The notes under the pieces: model-generated
What the model saw: only the letters and a program-made list of their open reading frames with translations
What the model was told of the DNA's origin: nothing
Database searches by the model: none
Part shown: piece after piece, positions 52,296-60,424 of the stretch
Position numbering within the stretch: position 1 is the stretch's first letter
Layout: each line of letters starts with the position of its first letter
NCBI RefSeq assembly: GCF_009498455.1
Contig: NZ_CP045644.1
Span: 4,157,001 to 4,221,000 of the forward strand
Source: Variovorax paradoxus
GTDB taxonomy: Bacteria; Pseudomonadota; Gammaproteobacteria; Burkholderiales; Burkholderiaceae_C
Direction: 5' to 3'
DNA: 64,000 nucleotides
Position numbers and translations under genes: made by a program

Positions 52296-52889
52296 TCGGG
52301 CCCGCCGCAAGCGCGGCCACGCAGCCTGCCAGAGGCACAGCGCCAGTGCACACAGCGCGCCGTACAGGTGCGCCTCGACCATCACCTCGCCGCCGATCAG
52401 CGCACGCTGCGCATCCGAAGGCGGATGGAACATCTGCCAGCTGATGCGTGCGATGACGGCCACCAGGACGATCCAGGCCACGCGATCGCCGCGCCACGCA
52501 CGTGGCGCCAGCACCCAGATGAACAGCCCGTAGAGCACGCCCGAGAGGCCCGCGTAGTTCGTGGCCTCGGGCGATGCCGCCACCAGCAGCATCCCCACGC
52601 CGAGGGCCAGCACGACGATCGCGGCGGCCCAGGCACGCCCGCTACGGCTGCCTGCCGCGAACGCGGCGCACAGCACCAGCCCGCCGGTGTTCATCAGGCA
52701 GTGCGCCCAGCCCAGATGCACCGCATGCGCCGAAAGCAGGCGCCAGTACTGTCCGCCGAGCACGGCCGCGCGTTCGTAGCGCAGCGCTTCGTACACCGGC
52801 TCACCGCCCGCCTGCAAGGCCAGCACGAGGCAGGCGAGCGCGACGGGAACGAGCCAGTTGGCGAAGGAGCGCAGTGGGAGAGGTTGCAC
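52278..52889 (-). CDS. rrtA: Rhombosortase (rhomboid-family GlyGly-CTERM protease)
   Basis: A 203-residue rhomboid-type intramembrane serine protease. Signature segments: YWRLLSAHAVHLGWAHCLMN, the serine loop GLSGVLYGLF and the histidine in EAHLYGAL. About six helices. These match rhombosortases rather than general rhomboids. The start is uncertain: GTG 52889 gives the normal length but has only a weak upstream purine stretch; no ATG is nearby in frame. It converges on a xylanase that carries a GlyGly-CTERM-like tail, its probable substrate. Confidence 0.82.
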   Translation of the reverse strand: MQPLPLRSFANWLVPVALACLVLALQAGGEPVYEALRYERAAVLGGQYWRLLSAHAVHLGWAHCLMNTGGLVLCAAFAAGSRSGRAWAAAIVVLALGVGMLLVAASPEATNYAGLSGVLYGLFIWVLAPRAWRGDRVAWIVLVAVIARISWQMFHPPSDAQRALIGGEVMVEAHLYGALCALALCLWQAAWPRLRRARAGTEA

Positions 52890-53360
52890 GGGGCGCGGCC
52901 TATTCAGAGATAGGGGCAATTTGCCGCGAGGCAGGATGGAAGGTACTCGGTGAATGCCTTGTGATGGCGGAATTGTGCCGTTGGCTTGCGTCGGCTGCCA
53001 GCGCGCCAGTCGAGCGCTCGACAGGCGAGTTTTTCCTTGGCGCGACAACGGCGGCGAGCTGCGCTGCAACACGCCGGCCGAGTTCACAACGTGGATGCGT
53101 GCGTGAGGGTTGTCCCGCAATCCGAATCCAGTCCCGCAAAGTCCCCGTATTGACTCAAGCCGGTGCGCGTCGGGTCGGCAGCAACCCATTGGAATCTCAC
53201 CCATGAACAGACGCCATTCACGCGGTCGACAAGCTTCTCCTTCCCAGGCAAGACCCAAGGCACAGCGCCCCGGCCGCCATCCCGTGGCGTCCCGGCCCGC
53301 CGCGGCTTCGTGAGTCGCGAGTTCCGGCCGGCAGTTTCTTCCTCATCTTCAGGAGCGGCA
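52890..53360. other. Intergenic region before the TonB receptor
   Basis: I see no gene. It contains a small CCTAT/ATAGG inverted repeat near 52899-52914 and an AGGAG ribosome-binding site at 53351-53355 for the receptor. No Fur-like or canonical NikR palindrome could be found by eye. Confidence 0.5.
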
Positions 53361-55448
53361 ATGCCGAAGTTTTCGACGGGATTTCATCGCGTCTGGTTCG
53401 GCGTTTTCTTCGGCAGCGCCGCCGTCTGTGCGCAGCAAAGCCATCTTCCCGAGATCGAGGTGCGCGGTCCGCGGGATGCAGGCGTGGGTTCGGCTGACAG
53501 CGCGAGCGAAGGCGCGGCGCAGCGCGAGTCGTTTCAGACGCGGCCCAAGCTGCGGCCCGGCGACATCGTCGAGGCCGTACCCGGCGTGGTCGCCACGCAG
53601 CACTCGGGCGACGGCAAGGCCAACCAGTACTTCCTGCGCGGCTTCAACCTCGACCATGGCACCGATTTCTCGGTGACGGTCGATGGCATGCCCGTGAACA
53701 TGCCCACGCATGGACACGGCCAGGGCTATGCCGACCTGAACTTCCTGATTCCCGAGCTCGTGTCGGGGGTGCGCTACCGCAAGGGGCCGTACTTCGCCGA
53801 GAGCGGCGACTTCTCTCTGGCGGGAAGTGCATCGCTCGACTACCTCAGCGTGCTGGACGCGCCCTTTGCCGAAGTCACGCTCGGCGCCAACAACTTCAAG
53901 CGCCTGCTGGCCGCGGGCTCGCGCAGCCGCGAGGACCAGACCTGGCTGGGCGCCATCGAGCTCGAGGGAAACGACGGGCCGTGGGACGTGCCGGAGAACC
54001 TGCGCAAGGTGAGCGCCGCGGTGCGCTACTCGCAAGGCTCGCCCACGCGCGGTGTCAGCCTGACCGGCATGGCCTACAAGAGCCGCTGGACCTCGACCGA
54101 CCAGGTTCCGCAACGCCTGGTCGACAGCGGCCAGCTGTCGCGCTTCGGGTCACTCAATGCCACCGACGGCGGCAACACGCAGCGGGTGAGCCTGTCAGGC
54201 AAGTGGTTCGACAAGGGCGCGGCGGGTGACACGACGACGGTCAGCGCCTATGCGATCGACTACCGCTTCGACCTGTTTTCCGATTTCACCTATTTCCTGA
54301 ACAACCCGGTCAACGGCGACCAGTTCGAGCAGACCGACCGCCGGCGCATCTTCGGCGCGCAGGCGGCGCGCACGATGCCGACCCGGTTCGGCGGGCTGGA
54401 TGGCATCCTGAGCTTTGGCGCAAGCTGGCGCGGCGACAGGATCTCGGAAGTGGGCCTCTACGCCACGCAGGCCCGCGAGCGGCTCTCGACGGTGCGCAAC
54501 GACAAGGTGTCGCAAGACCTGTTCTCCGTGTACGGCCAGCAGCTGGTTTATTTCACCGACCGACTGCGCGGCTACGCGGGCGTGCGCGGCGACATGCTGC
54601 GCTACCGGGTCGACGGGCGCGAGCCCGTGCATGGCGCGGCCAATAGCGGCAGCGGTCGCGATTCGATCGCCAGCCCCAAGGCCGGCCTCGCCTTCGCGCT
54701 GACGCCGCAGCACGAGATCTACCTGAACGCCGGCGTCGGCTTTCACAGCAACGACGTGCGCGGCGCAACCATCGCCATCGATCCCGCGAGCGGCAACGCC
54801 GCCGACCGCGTGCCGGCGCTGGCCAAGGGCCGGGGCGCGGAGGTGGGTTGGCGCTTCCAGCCCGACGAGAACTTCACGGCGACGGTGGCGCTGTGGCAGC
54901 TCAAGCTCGACTCCGAGCTGGTCTACGTCGGCGATGCCGGGTCGACCGAGCCGGGGCGCGCGAGCAGCCGCCGCGGTATCGAGGCGACGATGCGCTGGAA
55001 GCTCGACCGCGCCTGGCGCGTGGAGCTCGACGGCGCGGTGTCGCGTGCGCGCTTCAGGGGGCTCGCGCCCGAAGGCGAAGGCAACCACGTCGACAACGCC
55101 GTCGAGCGCGTCTTTGCCGCGGGCCTCACGTACATCGACGGCCCGCTGACGGCATCGCTGCGGCTGCGCTACCTGGGGCCGCGCGCGCTGGATACGACCA
55201 ACAGCACGCGTTCGCGCTCGGCCACGCTGCTGAATTTCGGTGCGCGCTATGCCGTCCACAGGCATCTGACGCTGGGGCTCGACGTGTTCAACCTGGCCGG
55301 CAAGAAGGGCAACGACATCGAGTACGCCTATGCATCGTGCGCGGCGGGTGAAGTGGTGTCCGGCGCGTGCAACGGCGGCGTGAACGACCGGCATGTGCAT
55401 CCGATGGAGCCGCGCAGCGCTCGTGTCAGCGCGCGCTGGACGTTCTGA
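53361..55448 (+). CDS. TonB-dependent receptor, probably for a metal other than ferric siderophore
   Basis: A 695-residue outer-membrane receptor without an STN domain. Signal peptide (about 1-27), TonB box LPEIEVRG, plug (about 60-175: DIVEAVPGVVATQHSGDGKA, FLRGFNLDHGTDFSV) with a His-rich stretch NMPTHGHGQGYADLNFLIPE, then a barrel ending SARWTF, the usual terminal Phe. A His pair near the C-terminus (NDRHVHPMEP) adds metal-binding character. The NikR-like gene begins on the opposite strand right after it, suggesting nickel or cobalt uptake. AGGAG precedes the ATG. Confidence 0.85.
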   Translation: MPKFSTGFHRVWFGVFFGSAAVCAQQSHLPEIEVRGPRDAGVGSADSASEGAAQRESFQTRPKLRPGDIVEAVPGVVATQHSGDGKANQYFLRGFNLDHGTDFSVTVDGMPVNMPTHGHGQGYADLNFLIPELVSGVRYRKGPYFAESGDFSLAGSASLDYLSVLDAPFAEVTLGANNFKRLLAAGSRSREDQTWLGAIELEGNDGPWDVPENLRKVSAAVRYSQGSPTRGVSLTGMAYKSRWTSTDQVPQRLVDSGQLSRFGSLNATDGGNTQRVSLSGKWFDKGAAGDTTTVSAYAIDYRFDLFSDFTYFLNNPVNGDQFEQTDRRRIFGAQAARTMPTRFGGLDGILSFGASWRGDRISEVGLYATQARERLSTVRNDKVSQDLFSVYGQQLVYFTDRLRGYAGVRGDMLRYRVDGREPVHGAANSGSGRDSIASPKAGLAFALTPQHEIYLNAGVGFHSNDVRGATIAIDPASGNAADRVPALAKGRGAEVGWRFQPDENFTATVALWQLKLDSELVYVGDAGSTEPGRASSRRGIEATMRWKLDRAWRVELDGAVSRARFRGLAPEGEGNHVDNAVERVFAAGLTYIDGPLTASLRLRYLGPRALDTTNSTRSRSATLLNFGARYAVHRHLTLGLDVFNLAGKKGNDIEYAYASCAAGEVVSGACNGGVNDRHVHPMEPRSARVSARWTF

Positions 55449-55464
55449 GCAATGCCATCCGGCA

Positions 55465-55947
55465 TCAGTTCAACGGCGTGAGGTGCGAATGCGGGGGGGC
55501 CGATGAATGCGTGTGGACGTGCGGTGCCGCATCGTCCGCCAGCGCCACCACGTTCGCCTGGCCATGGCGAACGCCGCGCAGCGACATCAGCTGATCCGCC
55601 ACGTCGTGCACGGCGGCAATCGGGCCGCGCAGCACCACGCACTCCAGGCAGCTGCCATGGTCAAGCGGCGTCTGGTTGCAGGCGGTCACCATGCCGTGGT
55701 TCTCATGGCGCAGCGCCTGCAGCCGTGCCGCGAGGGCGACCTCGCGCGTGTCGTACACGTAGCTGACGCTGGCGATGCACGCCGACACCACGGCATCGAA
55801 CTGCATGCCCCGGAGCCCGGCGCGACCCAGCCCGTAGCGAATCAGGTCGCGCACGGCCTCGGAGCGGCTCGTGTAGCGTTTCTGCGCGATGAGCATCTCG
55901 AACTGGCGCGCGAGCTGCTCGTCGAGTGAAATGGTGAAGCGGTTCAT
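55465..55947 (-). CDS. nikR: NikR-family regulator with variant nickel site
   Basis: A 160-residue ribbon-helix-helix regulator (residues 1-48, NRFTISLDEQLARQFEMLIA; SRSEAVRDLIRYGL) with a C-terminal ACT-like metal domain. Aligned to E. coli NikR, H76 and C95 are kept (H81, C100), but the H87 and H89 ligands become Q92 and P94 within VTACNQTPLDHGSC. C90 and H97 are possible alternative ligands. A His-rich tail (DDAAPHVHTHSSAPPHSH) follows. Family membership is clear; the metal sensed may differ. It is convergent with the receptor gene and lies downstream of hupE. Confidence 0.87.
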   Translation of the reverse strand: MNRFTISLDEQLARQFEMLIAQKRYTSRSEAVRDLIRYGLGRAGLRGMQFDAVVSACIASVSYVYDTREVALAARLQALRHENHGMVTACNQTPLDHGSCLECVVLRGPIAAVHDVADQLMSLRGVRHGQANVVALADDAAPHVHTHSSAPPHSHLTPLN

Positions 55948-56027
55948 CGGGGTATGCAGCGGGTACGCGATCCGCCGCCGGTCGGATTCAGCGCGTGTGC
56001 CTTCCCTTGGCACCGTCTCCCATGTGC

Positions 56028-57179
56028 TCAGGAGAACGGCAGCACCTTGACGTCGAGCACGCGCTCGCACAGCCACACCGTGGCGACGACCACTGCCGCC
56101 ATCGAGCCGCCGTGCAGCACCAGTGGCGGATAGCGCCGCCAGTTGCGCAGCGCCAGCAGCACCATGAGCGCGACGGCCACCACCGCCAGTTGTCCGGCCT
56201 CCACCCCCAGGTTGAATTGCAGCAGCGCAAGCACGAACTGGCGCGTCGGCAGCTCGATTTCACCGAGGGCGCCGGCGAAGCCGAAGCCGTGGATCAGCCC
56301 GAACAGGAAGCTGAAGAGCCTGCGGCGTCCGCGCAGCACGGGCCGGATGTTGTCCAGCGCCGCGACGATGATGGTGATGGCGATCGCCGGCTCGATGAGG
56401 TGCGGCGAGATCGTCACGATCTTCAGCCCCGCCAGCGCCAGCGTGATCGAGTGCGCGATGGTGAACATCGTCACGATGCCCAGCATCGGCCAGGCGGCGT
56501 CCTTCCAGGCGAGCACCGGTGTCCACACGCCGTGCTTGCGCTGGAGCACGGCAGGCAGCAGCAGGCAGATCAGAAAGAGGATGTGGTCGTAGCCGATCAG
56601 GATGTGGTGGATGCCGTCGGCGAAGAAGCGGGCAGGCGGCGATGCCTCCCGGGTGTCCGCCCATTCGATGGAGACGGGGCCGGCCGAGGGGTCCAGCGAG
56701 CGCAGCATCGGTGCGGCGGCGCTTTGGGTTTGCGCGCGCAGCAGGCCGCGGTGGGTCGGGTCCACGTCCTGGAAGAGCCGGTAGTCGATGGACAGCGCGG
56801 CCGCTGCACTGCAGGGCGCCTGCATCTGCAGCACGAGGTAGGCGCCATCGATGCGGTTGTCGATCGCAGGCGGTCGGGTGTCGGCAGGCACGCATTGGCC
56901 TCCCTGAAGCCGCAGCCGTCCCAGCGCATAGGCCTGGATGTCGCCCAGGCGTGTGCGCACCTCGCCCCAGGAGAGTTTCTGGTCGGCGTTGGCGTCGAGG
57001 TCGAGCACCGCATCGAGGTCGCGCAGCGCAATGTCCCAGCGCAGGTCGATGCGGTCGCCATCGCGCGAAAGCTGCAGGTAGGCGTCGCTGGCCTTGTGGG
57101 CATGCGCCGGAAGCACGGCGAAGGCGAGCATCCAGAAGAACAGCGCGGCCAGCAGCGAACGACAGGTGCGTGGGGTCAT
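56028..57179 (-). CDS. HupE/UreJ-family membrane protein
   Basis: 383 residues. Signal peptide (1-26, ending PAHAH), a periplasmic beta-rich domain (about 27-190) containing an acidic stretch LDLDANADQKLSWGEVRTRL, then about seven helices with the HupE signature: HHILIGYDHILFLICLLLPA, FTIAHSITLALAGL and FGLIHGFGFAGALGE. HupE/UreJ proteins move nickel or cobalt; this longer two-domain form is common in proteobacteria but poorly characterised. It is last in the DUF4331-lipoprotein-TPR-HupE operon, 10 bp after the TPR gene. Confidence 0.87.
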   Translation of the reverse strand: MTPRTCRSLLAALFFWMLAFAVLPAHAHKASDAYLQLSRDGDRIDLRWDIALRDLDAVLDLDANADQKLSWGEVRTRLGDIQAYALGRLRLQGGQCVPADTRPPAIDNRIDGAYLVLQMQAPCSAAAALSIDYRLFQDVDPTHRGLLRAQTQSAAAPMLRSLDPSAGPVSIEWADTREASPPARFFADGIHHILIGYDHILFLICLLLPAVLQRKHGVWTPVLAWKDAAWPMLGIVTMFTIAHSITLALAGLKIVTISPHLIEPAIAITIIVAALDNIRPVLRGRRRLFSFLFGLIHGFGFAGALGEIELPTRQFVLALLQFNLGVEAGQLAVVAVALMVLLALRNWRRYPPLVLHGGSMAAVVVATVWLCERVLDVKVLPFS

Positions 57180-57189
57180 GGCATGGCGT

Positions 57190-58389
57190 TCAAAGCAGCG
57201 CATCGACGCGCGCATCTCGCAGGCCGATCTGCCGCACCAGCGCCCTGACTTCGGCACGCGCCGGCTCGTCCTTCGCCGCGACGGCCGCGCGTGCGAACAG
57301 CAGCAGGTCGATGGGCTCGCGCTGCAGTTGCACGTTGAGCCTGGCGAGGTCGAGTGCGCGCCTTGCGTCGCCCTCGACGTCGAGCGCGAACATCGCTTCT
57401 TCGCGCGCATGGACCGCGCCGGTGCCGGGCCGCTCGGCCGCCGCGTCGAAGCGGGCCTTGAGTTCGGCCGCGGCCGTGGCCGTGCGTGCACCCTCGAGGC
57501 CGCGCGCGGCGATGGCCATGCGCAGCAGCACCGCATCGCTGCGCGCCTCGGTGTCGAGCAGGGCGGGAATCTCCCGGGACCGGCCGGCGCGCTGCAGGTA
57601 GTCGCTGTAGGCAAGCAGCAGATAGCCCGAGCGCTCGGCTCGCAGGGCGAGGCGATACGCGACGCCGGCCTCGGCGGGGCGCCCGGCGAGCTCCTCGATT
57701 TCGGCCAGGCTGGTGAGCAGCCACTGGCGCGTGCCCGCCTGTTCGCGAGCCTGGAGGCTGGGCGCTTCCAGCAGCGTCTTCAATGCGTCGCGCGCTTCGC
57801 CGTGGTTGCCGCGCAGCCCCGCGTTCTCCGCCATGCAGGCCAGGCCGTAGAGCGCCGGGCCGACGCGACCGAGCGCGCGGCACGCCGCGTCCGAGTCGTC
57901 GTAGCGGCCGCGCACGCGGTAGATGGTGGCCAGCGTGATCAGCGCCTGGGCATTGGACGGCTGCCGCGCGAGCGCGGCCTTCAGCAGCATTTCCGCGCCG
58001 TCGAAGTCATGCAGGAACTGCGCGATGGTGGCGCGCATCACCAGCACGGCCGGCGGTGTCGCGGAGGGCGGGAGGGCAGCCCAGTGGGCGAGGGCGCCCA
58101 TGGCATGGCCGGCGTAGCGTGCATCGCCCTGCGAGCGCGCCAGCTCGAGATAGCGGGCGGCCGCGGCAATGGCCACGGCCGCGTCCGTGGGCCGCTGCTG
58201 CAGTTCGCGGCGCATCGCGCGCGCCTCGCGCGACCATCCGGCGACCGTCGGCAGCGATTCGACCACCTCGTTGTCGTCGGCGGGCACGCGCGGGGCCGCG
58301 CCGGCAGACGCCATCGCGGCAGCCATGGCGAGGACGGCGGCACCTGCCCGCCATGCGGACGCGGGCAGCAGGTGTCGTCGCACGGTCAT
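57190..58389 (-). CDS. Exported TPR-repeat protein
   Basis: A 399-residue periplasmic protein: signal peptide (1-34, AAVLAMAAAMASAGAAPRVP) followed by helical repeats with TPR character (VAIAAAARYLELARSQGDAR; AALARQPSNAQALITLATIY; DDSDAACRALGRVGPALYGL). No catalytic motif is visible. Its ATG overlaps the lipoprotein stop by one base. A scaffold role in the same envelope complex as the DUF4331 and HupE proteins is inferred from the operon. Confidence 0.82.
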   Translation of the reverse strand: MTVRRHLLPASAWRAGAAVLAMAAAMASAGAAPRVPADDNEVVESLPTVAGWSREARAMRRELQQRPTDAAVAIAAAARYLELARSQGDARYAGHAMGALAHWAALPPSATPPAVLVMRATIAQFLHDFDGAEMLLKAALARQPSNAQALITLATIYRVRGRYDDSDAACRALGRVGPALYGLACMAENAGLRGNHGEARDALKTLLEAPSLQAREQAGTRQWLLTSLAEIEELAGRPAEAGVAYRLALRAERSGYLLLAYSDYLQRAGRSREIPALLDTEARSDAVLLRMAIAARGLEGARTATAAAELKARFDAAAERPGTGAVHAREEAMFALDVEGDARRALDLARLNVQLQREPIDLLLFARAAVAAKDEPARAEVRALVRQIGLRDARVDALL

Positions 58390-58687
58390 CACTCGGTGGA
58401 AACCGGGTCCTTCGTTTCGGAGGTCGGCGGCGGGTCGAACACCGCCACGTCGGCGGCTTCGGCCGTGTCGAGCCCGCCGCCGTTCACCAACGCCTTCACG
58501 TAGGCAATGAAGGTGTCGTACGCATCCGCCTGCGGCGGGGGCGTCGTGGGCGGCGGCTGTTGTCCCTGTGCGCCGGGCGGGAACGGATAGAAGCTGAAAC
58601 CTCCGCCGCCCCACCGCCGCCGCCGCAGCCCGCGAGCGTGGCGACGACCAGGAGCGGGCCGGCGATGCGATAGAACGTGTGGTTCAT
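58389..58687 (-). pseudogene. Small lipoprotein gene with a one-base frameshift
   Basis: The 5' frame gives a lipoprotein signal (FYRIAGPLLVVATLAGCGGG; lipobox LAGC). Just after the poly-Gly stretch (about 58600-58612) the frame breaks. Adding one G restores GGGFSFYPFPPGAQGQQPPP, then DTFIAYVKALVNGGGLDTAE and DPPPTSETKDPVSTE, whose TGA abuts the TPR start exactly as expected in an operon. Either a G was lost from the run in sequencing or assembly, or the gene is truly broken in this strain. Confidence 0.75.
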
Positions 58688-58697
58688 GGCGTTGTCC

Positions 58698-60182
58698 TTA
58701 CTGCGCGCCCGGCAGCGGCGTATTCAGGTAGGGGAAGGTCTCCGGGAACTGCGCCGCGCTCTGCATCGCGCCGTCGGTGATCGCCGCGGCACCTGCGGGC
58801 GCGTCGGACGGCTTGCAGCCGACCTTGAGCGTGTCGGTGGCGCCGGTGGCCACGCACAGCACGCCCATCGCGACACGCAACTCGGCATCGACCACGTCGT
58901 CGCCCGGACGGCGGCCGTTCGGAAACCCGGCCGTGTCGCCCCCGAGCACGCCCAGGTTGTTCTGGCCTGCCTTGGGTGTCGGCGCAATGCCGGTGTTCAG
59001 GCGCAGCATTTCCGAGGCGGTCACGTTGGCGGGCTTGTTGACGCCCTCGACGCCCGTCAGGAAGGCCGCCACGAGGTCGGTGCGCGGAAAGTTCGTCGGC
59101 GCCGGTGCCGAGGGGAACAGCGTCTGCACCAGCGCAGGCAGCGTCGGGTTGGTCACGTAGTCGGCGAACTGGCCGTCGTCCTTCGGCCTGGAGCTGTTGA
59201 AGCGGTCCTTGTCCTTCAGGCCGATGACGACCTCGTTGACCAGCGGCATGCCCAGGCGCGAGACCTGTGCCCAGGCGCCGCCGGCCAGCGTGGTGGTCCC
59301 GTGGCCGCGCTTGGGCGGGCTGGCGACGAGCTGCCCCTGGCGCACGCTCGCGGTGGTCCAGCCGCCGATGATCGGCTTGCCGGCGGTGGTGACGCAGGCA
59401 ATGGGCACTTCGAGCGCCATGGTGGTGACGTTCTTGCCGGCCAGCGCGTCGGGGTTGCCGTTCGGCGCACCCAGCGGGTTCAGGTTGATCAGGTCGAAGA
59501 CCTGGCCCAGTGCGACGCTGAACGGGTCCTTGCGCTGCCCGACGAACACGCGGCCTGGCGCCGCGCAGCCCGGGATGTTGACGTTGTACAGATGCTGCGC
59601 CGCATAGGCGGCATAACCCGAGGGGCCGCCGAAGGTCTTGTCGCCGATGTTGTCGGTGGGCTTGTCGAATTCCCGGGTGCCGCCGGCCGCGGTGACGGCC
59701 TCGCTGGCGCCGGTGCGGCGGTCGCCGCGCACGATGTTCAGCGTGAAGGTCTCGCGCAGGTTGCTGGTGGCCTGGTTCGGGCCCGTGATGCCGCCGGCCT
59801 GCACGAGCGGAATGGAGACCTGCTTGCCCGCGATCGGCAGCTGGATGTCGCGCAGCGTGTTCTTGAAGCGGAACTGGAAGGTGATGTTCTCGACCGCATC
59901 GCCGTCGGTGTCCAGGTGAATCTCGTACAGCGCGTTGGGGTCCATCGTGAAGTAGTTCGGGCCGCCGTACGGGCTCTGGTCGGGCTGGTAGTTGGCGATG
60001 AGCGTCACGTAGTCCTGGCGGCCCGTTTCGTAGCTGCGGAACATGTAGAAATCGGTGGCGTCCACCTTCGGCATGCCGGCAATCGAGGGCGCCTCGCGGT
60101 GGCTGGAGGCAAAAGCGCCGGATGCCGTCATCGCGCATGCCGCGAGAACGCAGGCATGCAGAGGAATTCGAACGAAGTTCAT
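58698..60182 (-). CDS. DUF4331-family secreted protein
   Basis: 494 residues with a signal peptide (1-26, ACAMTASGAFASS) and the DUF4331 opening SSHREAPSIAGMPKVDATDF YM. It also contains NYFTMDPNALYEIHLDTDGD, FQFRFKNTLRD, GPSGYAAYAAQHLY and DVVDAELRVAMGVL, typical of the family. Biochemical role unknown. GAGGGTG precedes the ATG. First gene of the operon, 10 bp before the lipoprotein gene. Two direct TTCATACG repeats lie about 100 bp upstream. Confidence 0.88.
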   Translation of the reverse strand: MNFVRIPLHACVLAACAMTASGAFASSHREAPSIAGMPKVDATDFYMFRSYETGRQDYVTLIANYQPDQSPYGGPNYFTMDPNALYEIHLDTDGDAVENITFQFRFKNTLRDIQLPIAGKQVSIPLVQAGGITGPNQATSNLRETFTLNIVRGDRRTGASEAVTAAGGTREFDKPTDNIGDKTFGGPSGYAAYAAQHLYNVNIPGCAAPGRVFVGQRKDPFSVALGQVFDLINLNPLGAPNGNPDALAGKNVTTMALEVPIACVTTAGKPIIGGWTTASVRQGQLVASPPKRGHGTTTLAGGAWAQVSRLGMPLVNEVVIGLKDKDRFNSSRPKDDGQFADYVTNPTLPALVQTLFPSAPAPTNFPRTDLVAAFLTGVEGVNKPANVTASEMLRLNTGIAPTPKAGQNNLGVLGGDTAGFPNGRRPGDDVVDAELRVAMGVLCVATGATDTLKVGCKPSDAPAGAAAITDGAMQSAAQFPETFPYLNTPLPGAQ

Positions 60183-60276
60183 TGCTGTCACCCTCGGTAG
60201 GAGCTGGTTGTGGAAGAGGCCCAACTTGGATACGGAGGCTGCGGGCGACCGGTTTGTCGGACAGCGACCCGGGAAT

Positions 60277-60305
60277 TTCATACGAAAGCGCCATCGATTC
60301 ATACG
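60277..60305. promoter_or_regulatory. Direct TTCATACG repeats between DUF4331 and AraC genes
   Basis: TTCATACG occurs at 60277-60284 and 60298-60305, a 21-bp period (two helical turns). An inverted copy, CGTATGAA, covers the AraC start codon (60422-60429). Direct repeats at this spacing suit an AraC-type regulator; the core TCATAC also equals the NikR half-site known from E. coli, though there the half-sites are inverted. Confidence 0.45.
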
Positions 60306-60424
60306 CGGCGGCTGCTCTTCGGCCCGGCGCCCTGGACCCGCGGGCTCCTCGAGGCCGCATCCCGTGCGCGCGAAACGCGCTTATAAAAGGGCTTGCCCCA
60401 TCACTGATTCTTGAGCGAGTTCGT

